Assembly (NCBI RefSeq): GCF_019703325.1 | Contig: NZ_AP024819.1 | Location: 1 to 64,000, forward strand | Direction: 5' to 3' | DNA: 64,000 nt | From: Helicobacter sp. NHP19-012 | Lineage (GTDB): Bacteria; Campylobacterota; Campylobacteria; Campylobacterales; Helicobacteraceae | Shown here: positions 59,683 to 64,000 of the stretch, in pieces | Layout: every line of letters starts with the position of its first letter | How positions within the stretch are numbered: position 1 is the stretch's first letter | The notes under the pieces: generated by a model | Databases searched by the model: none | What the model saw: only the letters and a program-made list of their open reading frames with translations | What the model was told of the DNA's origin: nothing | Program-made: the position numbers and the translations under genes

Positions 59683-60816
59683 ATGCTTAAGTGGTTCAGC
59701 ACTAGCCCGGATGTTTCTTTAGCTAAAATCCAAAAATTCGCCGCCCAAATTAGAGACGGCTATTTGGAGTGCCGCATGACAGAGATCGATGAGGCAGGTC
59801 CTTATAGCCAGATCATGCACGATTTAAACGATTTCTTAGACCAAGTCGAATCGGTGTTTAGGGAAATGAATGCATGCGTGCAGGCGGCTAAGGAGGGCAA
59901 GGATTATCGAAATGTTTTTGAAGAGGGCTATCGGGGGATTTTTAAACAATACGCCACGCATGCTAAGTCCCATGTCGATGGGATCATAAAAGCTAATAAT
60001 AGCGAAATTGTGTTGCGTTTAGCAGAGATGGGTGGGGGAGCCAAGGGCATTTTAGAGGTGCTTGGTGAATTATCTGAGCGTGTTAAGCAATGCTTGGAAA
60101 ATAAAGAGTTAGCCCAAAACATCGAGGCAAATTCTTTAAAAAGCCAAGATAAAATCCACGGCATACATACAGACTTAGACGATCTCAATGCGAGCTGTGC
60201 GAATACAAATGCCGTGATGGATGAACTCAAAAGCAACATGGAATTCATCATGCAGGTTACAAATGTGATTAGTGACATTGCCGATCAGACAAATTTACTT
60301 TCACTCAACGCCGCCATTGAGGCAGCCAGAAGCGGAGAGCAGGGCAGAGGTTTTGCGGTGGTGGCTGATGAGATCCGTAAATTAGCCGAGAGGGTAACCA
60401 AAGAGGTCAACAACATTAAAAGCAGTTTTAGTAGTTTTGAAGAAGAGATCAATAAAGTGGTCGCCGCTTTCGTGGAGGTGCAACGCTTGAGCACGGGCAT
60501 CAACGCACATTTTGAGGAGTTTTTAAAGGTGTTGGAGGCGTTCGTAGATGATAGCCATAGAAGCATAGACAATAACCAAGAGCTTGAAATAGGTTTAAAC
60601 CATGTGATGCACCATATTGAGTGGATTGTATTAAAAATGCATGTCTATCGCAGCGTGTTGACCAACAAGACGGACATCGCCCTAGACAAAGTCCCTAAGC
60701 AAAGCTTGCTTCTTGTCAAAGAGGTGATCGGGCACATCAAAGAGCACTACAATTTAGATGAGGTGGAGCAAATGAGCGCAAGGCTTAAAAAGTTGGATGA
60801 AATCCAAATCTCTTAA
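59683..60816 (+). CDS. Soluble methyl-accepting chemotaxis-type signalling protein
   Basis: The 377-residue protein carries the chemoreceptor hairpin: [20 protein letters not shown] and [18 protein letters not shown], the CheA/CheW contact tip. It has no signal peptide or membrane helix, so it acts in the cytoplasm. The N-terminal part ([34 protein letters not shown]) resembles the region before the signalling domain in CetA/Aer2-type proteins. The C-terminal [17 protein letters not shown] resembles the first helix of the zinc-binding CZB domain, but the later Cys is absent. GAGGA lies upstream of ATG 59683; ATG 59671 overlapping the PAS stop is an alternative. Confidence 0.85.
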   Translation: MLKWFSTSPDVSLAKIQKFAAQIRDGYLECRMTEIDEAGPYSQIMHDLNDFLDQVESVFREMNACVQAAKEGKDYRNVFEEGYRGIFKQYATHAKSHVDGIIKANNSEIVLRLAEMGGGAKGILEVLGELSERVKQCLENKELAQNIEANSLKSQDKIHGIHTDLDDLNASCANTNAVMDELKSNMEFIMQVTNVISDIADQTNLLSLNAAIEAARSGEQGRGFAVVADEIRKLAERVTKEVNNIKSSFSSFEEEINKVVAAFVEVQRLSTGINAHFEEFLKVLEAFVDDSHRSIDNNQELEIGLNHVMHHIEWIVLKMHVYRSVLTNKTDIALDKVPKQSLLLVKEVIGHIKEHYNLDEVEQMSARLKKLDEIQIS

Positions 60817-60831
60817 AAACAAAGGGTAACG

Positions 60832-61532
60832 ATGAGATATGTCAAAAATGCATTTGTAATTGCGGTATTTTTGGGGGTTTTTATCGGTGGGCTTAGTTTT
60901 GAACGCTTTGTTTTAGGCAAACACCAAAAGAACCAAGAGAGTAGCATCGCTTTACAGATCAAAAGCACGCAAGCTTTAACCCCTAAAGCTTATAGCGCGC
61001 ATTTTATCTTTAGCGCGAGCCAAGAGCTCTTAAAGAGCCAAACCTTAAGCCCTGAGCAGGACAAGGCGATCAAAGAGAGTTTTAAAGAGATCAACGATTT
61101 AGCCCAAAAGAGTCATTTATGCCAACAAGCCACCTACAGCTTGCACCCCTACTACAGCTTTGGACCTAAACAAAATTTAAACGGCTACAACTTGCAAGGT
61201 GTGATGGATTGTAAAATCCCTGCAGACAAGCTCAAAGCCTACGATGATCTAAAAGACAAAATCTCTCAAGTGGTGTCAAAAACTGGGCTCATTTTACCAA
61301 GCACCCCTGCCCTTTACCCCCAAATAGAAGAGGTGGATTGGAGTGTCTTGCGCCAAGACTTGATTAAAAAGCCCAAGAACAAGTGAGCTGGCTTAGTAAA
61401 CAATTCAATAAACAATGCCACATACAGCATTTAGACTTTTACCCCAGCCCCGTCCCCACCCGCTTTAAAACCCAAGGCACCCCAGCCAAAGAGGACTTCA
61501 TGCTCTCTGCCCGCCTAAGCATTGGCTGTTAG
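60832..61532 (+). CDS. SIMPL (DUF541)-like periplasmic protein, frame broken by a one-base deletion
   Basis: A signal-anchor (AFVIAVFLGVFIGGLSF) is followed by a SIMPL-like body: SQELLKSQTLSPEQDKAIK, YNLQGVMDCKIPADKLKAY and LKDKISQVVSKTGLI. The frame stops at 61384-61386. Adding one A to the run at 61366-61370 joins it to a 49-codon frame (WLSKQFNKQCHIQHLDFYPS, EDFMLSARLSIGC), giving about 232 residues with the expected A-x-x-A helix and final strand. SIMPL proteins occur in many bacteria; their function is poorly defined. The 3' end overlaps the converging glycosyltransferase gene. Confidence 0.65.
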
Positions 61533-62380
61533 GCCTTGCGGGCTAAAAATGAAAAGAGCAAGTGTTGCACAAAGAGACGGCACTTGAGTACATAGTTGCA
61601 CGCCCGCATGAGATGAGAAAAAAACTTAAGCTTACCCTTAAAATAGTCCGTGCTGGCGTGTGGGATTTGTGAAACGAGCTCATCCACAAATAGGGCAGGA
61701 TTTTTAAAAGTTAAGCAAGAAACCTCATGTGTGTAGTAGGCATCGATGTAGGTGTCTACGGGTAAAATCCATTGCTCGGGGCAACGATCGATGAGCTTTT
61801 GCGCCCCAAGCGGGCTTAAGATATACCCCTGTGTCCCCATGCCCCCCATAGGACTAAAGAGCTGATCAAAGTGGTATCCCTTAGACTTTGTCAAGCAGTG
61901 GCGTTTAAAGTAAGGGGCAAAAAGCCGCACCATTTGGGCTTTATTTGCGTAGAGACCCTCTAACCCTAAAGCGCACTTTTCAAAAAACTCAAAAGTGGGT
62001 AGGACATCGTCTTCTAACGCAATGATTGGCTTTTGCAGTTTCACGCACTCTTGCCACAACAAATAATGGCTGGCAAAGCACCCCAGTTGCCCGAAGCTTT
62101 GGAAGTTCACACGGCTTTTTAAGGCAAGGCGCATTAAACTTAATCCCTCTTTAAAGTCGGGCAGGTGGGGGCTAAAATCGTTAAACACGGCGTGGGTGTG
62201 GGTGTAGGTGATGCCCTTAGCTAAGAAGTCCTTATGCCCGTGGATAGCGTTAAACACTTGTATAGAAAAACCCTTGTGGGGAGTTCTCTCCAAGAGATAG
62301 TTTAAATGCCACAGTAGGGGGGCAATATCCCTAGCGGAGTTTTCTAAATGGATAATATAAATAGGGATATTTTCACTCAA
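61529..62380 (-). CDS. Glycosyltransferase family 25 (LPS biosynthesis)
   Basis: The 283-residue protein has the GT25 pattern: IPIYIIHLENS, FQSFGQLGCFASHYLLWQ, the acidic metal motif IIALEDDVLPT and the C-terminal MGTQGYILSPLGAQKLI. GT25 enzymes in Helicobacter add galactose and related sugars to the LPS O-chain and core. No long homopolymer or repeat was seen, so there is no sign of phase variation. It starts eight bases inside the glmS 3' end, both on the minus strand. Acceptor not determined. Confidence 0.88.
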   Translation of the reverse strand: MSENIPIYIIHLENSARDIAPLLWHLNYLLERTPHKGFSIQVFNAIHGHKDFLAKGITYTHTHAVFNDFSPHLPDFKEGLSLMRLALKSRVNFQSFGQLGCFASHYLLWQECVKLQKPIIALEDDVLPTFEFFEKCALGLEGLYANKAQMVRLFAPYFKRHCLTKSKGYHFDQLFSPMGGMGTQGYILSPLGAQKLIDRCPEQWILPVDTYIDAYYTHEVSCLTFKNPALFVDELVSQIPHASTDYFKGKLKFFSHLMRACNYVLKCRLFVQHLLFSFLARKA

Positions 62381-64000
62381 CGGTCACACTTTTAGCTAAA
62401 TTGCGGGGTTTATCTACATCCAACCCTTTTAGTTGCGCCATTTCTAGGGCAAAGAGCTGCAAAAGCACGAGCATGTAAAAAAACTCGTTCATGTAGTGGG
62501 GATAGGGTGGAGTTCTTAAGTAAAAGGTGGCAGGGGCGACCTCTAGGGGGCTTAGGGCGAAAATCAAAGAATCGCGGGCACTGAGCTCCTCCACATTGCT
62601 TAAATTCTTAGCAAAGAGTAGGTTTTGTGGGAGTAAAGTCGTGCTTAAAAGAGTGCTATCGGCTAGGGCGATGGGCCCGTGTTTCATCTCGGCACTGGCG
62701 TAGCCTTGTGCGTGCACATAGGCGATCTCTTTGAGTTTGAGCGCGCCCTCAAGCACAAGCGGGTAAAACACCCCCCGCCCCATGAAAAAATACCCTTTTA
62801 AATCCCTTTTGGCTATTTGGATGCTCAAGTCCTTAATTTGGGTGTGTGCCTTTAATGCCTCTTGCATGGTGTCTAAACTTGTGCTTAAGGCTTGTAGGTG
62901 GGCTTGCTCCTCTTGAGGCTCTAAAGTCCCTCCTAAATTGGCAAGTTGCAAGGCTAAAAGCCACAGCACCAAAACTTGGCTGGCAAAGGCCTTCGTGGAG
63001 GCCACAGAGCGTTCTAGCCCCGCATGCGTTAAAAGCATGGCATCCACCAAAGCACCCATGCTCGAGCTTTGGGTATTGCAAATGCCAAGTGTCTTTAAGC
63101 CTAGAGTCTTGGCAAGTTTTAACGCCTCTAGGGTGTCTGCGCTCTCTCCGCTTTGCGAGATGGCGATGAAGAGCTCGCCCTTTAGCGTGGCGGGCTGGGC
63201 GTAGCGGTATTCGCTGGCTAGCTCCACCTGCACCTTAAGCCCGGCTAAACTTTCGATCAAGTATTTACCCACGAGTCCAGCGTGGTAACTTGTCCCGCAC
63301 GCACAAATGCTAAGACAGCTCACCCCCTCTAAAAAGCCCTCGGGCAACTCTAGGCTAACGCCCTTGGGGCTTAAGCGCCCAAGCAGGGTTAAAACCCTGC
63401 CCTGCTCGTAAATCTCTTTCTCCATATAGGTTTTAAAGCCCTCTTTATCGCCCTGCTGGCTATCTGTTGGGACGCTATCTAGCTTGCCCAGCTTTTCTAG
63501 GTTTAAGGGTCTATCCGCCTCAAGCACACCCACCACCCCATCGGCTAAACGCACCATGTGGCTAGCTTTGCCCACTAGGGCACTGGGCGCACTGGCTAAA
63601 TAAATCCCGTTTTCACCTGTGGCGATGAGTAGGGGCGAGCCTTGTTTGGCGTAAAAATGCAGGTGGGCAACTTGTCGCAAATGAGTAAGATCGCATATGC
63701 CCCCTCCAACTGGGTGATAGTGCTTTTAAAGGCTTGTAGGGCGGTTTTAACGCTGATATGCGTTTCTTGACTCAATGCCTCTTCAAATAAATGGGCGATC
63801 ACTTCGCTATCTGTCTGGCTAGAAAAAACATGCCCCTTTTCTTGTAGCTGGGCTTTTAATGGGGCGAAGTTTTCAATGATGCCATTGTGCACGATGGCGC
63901 AGGATTTGTAGGCGTGCGGGTGGGCGTTGGCTTCTGTGGGCTTGCCATGGGTTGCCCAACGGGTGTGCGCAATGCCCACGCCTAGCCCGTTGGATTTGAA
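62373..64000 (-). CDS. glmS: Glucosamine-fructose-6-phosphate aminotransferase, partial and frameshifted
   Basis: GlmS makes glucosamine-6-phosphate for peptidoglycan and LPS. The N-terminal glutaminase part (IAHTRWATHGKPTEANAHPH, IVHNGIIENF, TDSEVIAHLFEE) runs off the window. The C-terminal isomerase half has two SIS domains (CGTSYHAGLVGKY, SQSGESADTLEALK, GRGVFYPLVLEGALKLKEI) and the end LAKSVTVE. Near 63665 the frame breaks after LLICDKLP; restoring one G (plus strand) in the GGG at 63665-63667 gives LICDKLPHLHFYAKQGSPL, the family order. As the gene is essential, an error is likelier than decay. Confidence 0.9.

Overview
The window is chromosomal DNA of a gastric, non-pylori Helicobacter (felis/heilmannii/bizzozeronii type). 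Gene products look Helicobacter throughout and gene order follows several blocks known from H. pylori 26695, but the DNA looks clearly richer in G+C than H. pylori. This is judged by eye and from recalled H. pylori gene order. No tRNA, rRNA, CRISPR array, transposase or prophage gene was seen.

Layout. 0-3.8 kb: ruvC end, dnaA, gyrB. 3.8-10.5 kb: a Sel1-repeat protein, a LolD-like ATPase and lnt (minus), then cvpA, lysS, glyA, a DUF1882-like gene and a His-rich SPOR protein (plus), matching HP0179-HP0185. 11.5-16.4 kb: a D-amino-acid operon ridA-dadA-alanine symporter-alr plus a periplasmic amino-acid-binding protein (HP0944-HP0940). 16.4-18.9 kb: ppsA. 19-35.4 kb: a long plus-strand run addA, nhaA, yajC, secD, secF, small membrane protein, leuS, lptE, folC, csd2, csd1, ccmA, mfd (HP1553-HP1541), combining recombination, protein export, LPS transport and helical cell-shape functions. 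35.4-37.5 kb: waaF, a decayed membrane-anchored gene and ung. 37.5-40.5 kb: five tandem lipoprotein genes (three LpoB-like, two LPP20-family) directly behind rpsF-ssb-rpsR and holA. 42.7-43.3 kb: a decayed stretch. 43.3-46.2 kb: aminotransferase, gpt, rimO. 46.3-51.9 kb: a small secreted protein, valS-ffh and a YeiH-type membrane protein. 52.2-59.1 kb: flgD, flgE, a GmrSD-like (DUF262 plus HNH) protein and a Rep-type helicase. 59.2-61.5 kb: a PAS protein, a soluble chemoreceptor and a SIMPL-like protein. 61.5-64 kb: a family-25 glycosyltransferase and glmS (5' end outside the window).

The most striking global feature is that at least nine genes, including the essential gyrB and glmS, are broken by one-base changes, nearly always one base missing from a short homopolymer. 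Correcting one base restores the family sequence each time. This looks like residual indel error in the assembly more than gene decay, and the broken genes should be read that way until reads are checked. In the feature list, genes that are essential or almost whole are kept as CDS with the frameshift named. Genes split through their functional domain are marked pseudogene.

The best candidates for new biology are the GmrSD-like protein lodged between flgE and rep, the LpoB/LPP20 lipoprotein array, the two-gene PAS plus soluble chemoreceptor unit, and the unusual low-complexity tails on FlgD and on the SPOR protein.
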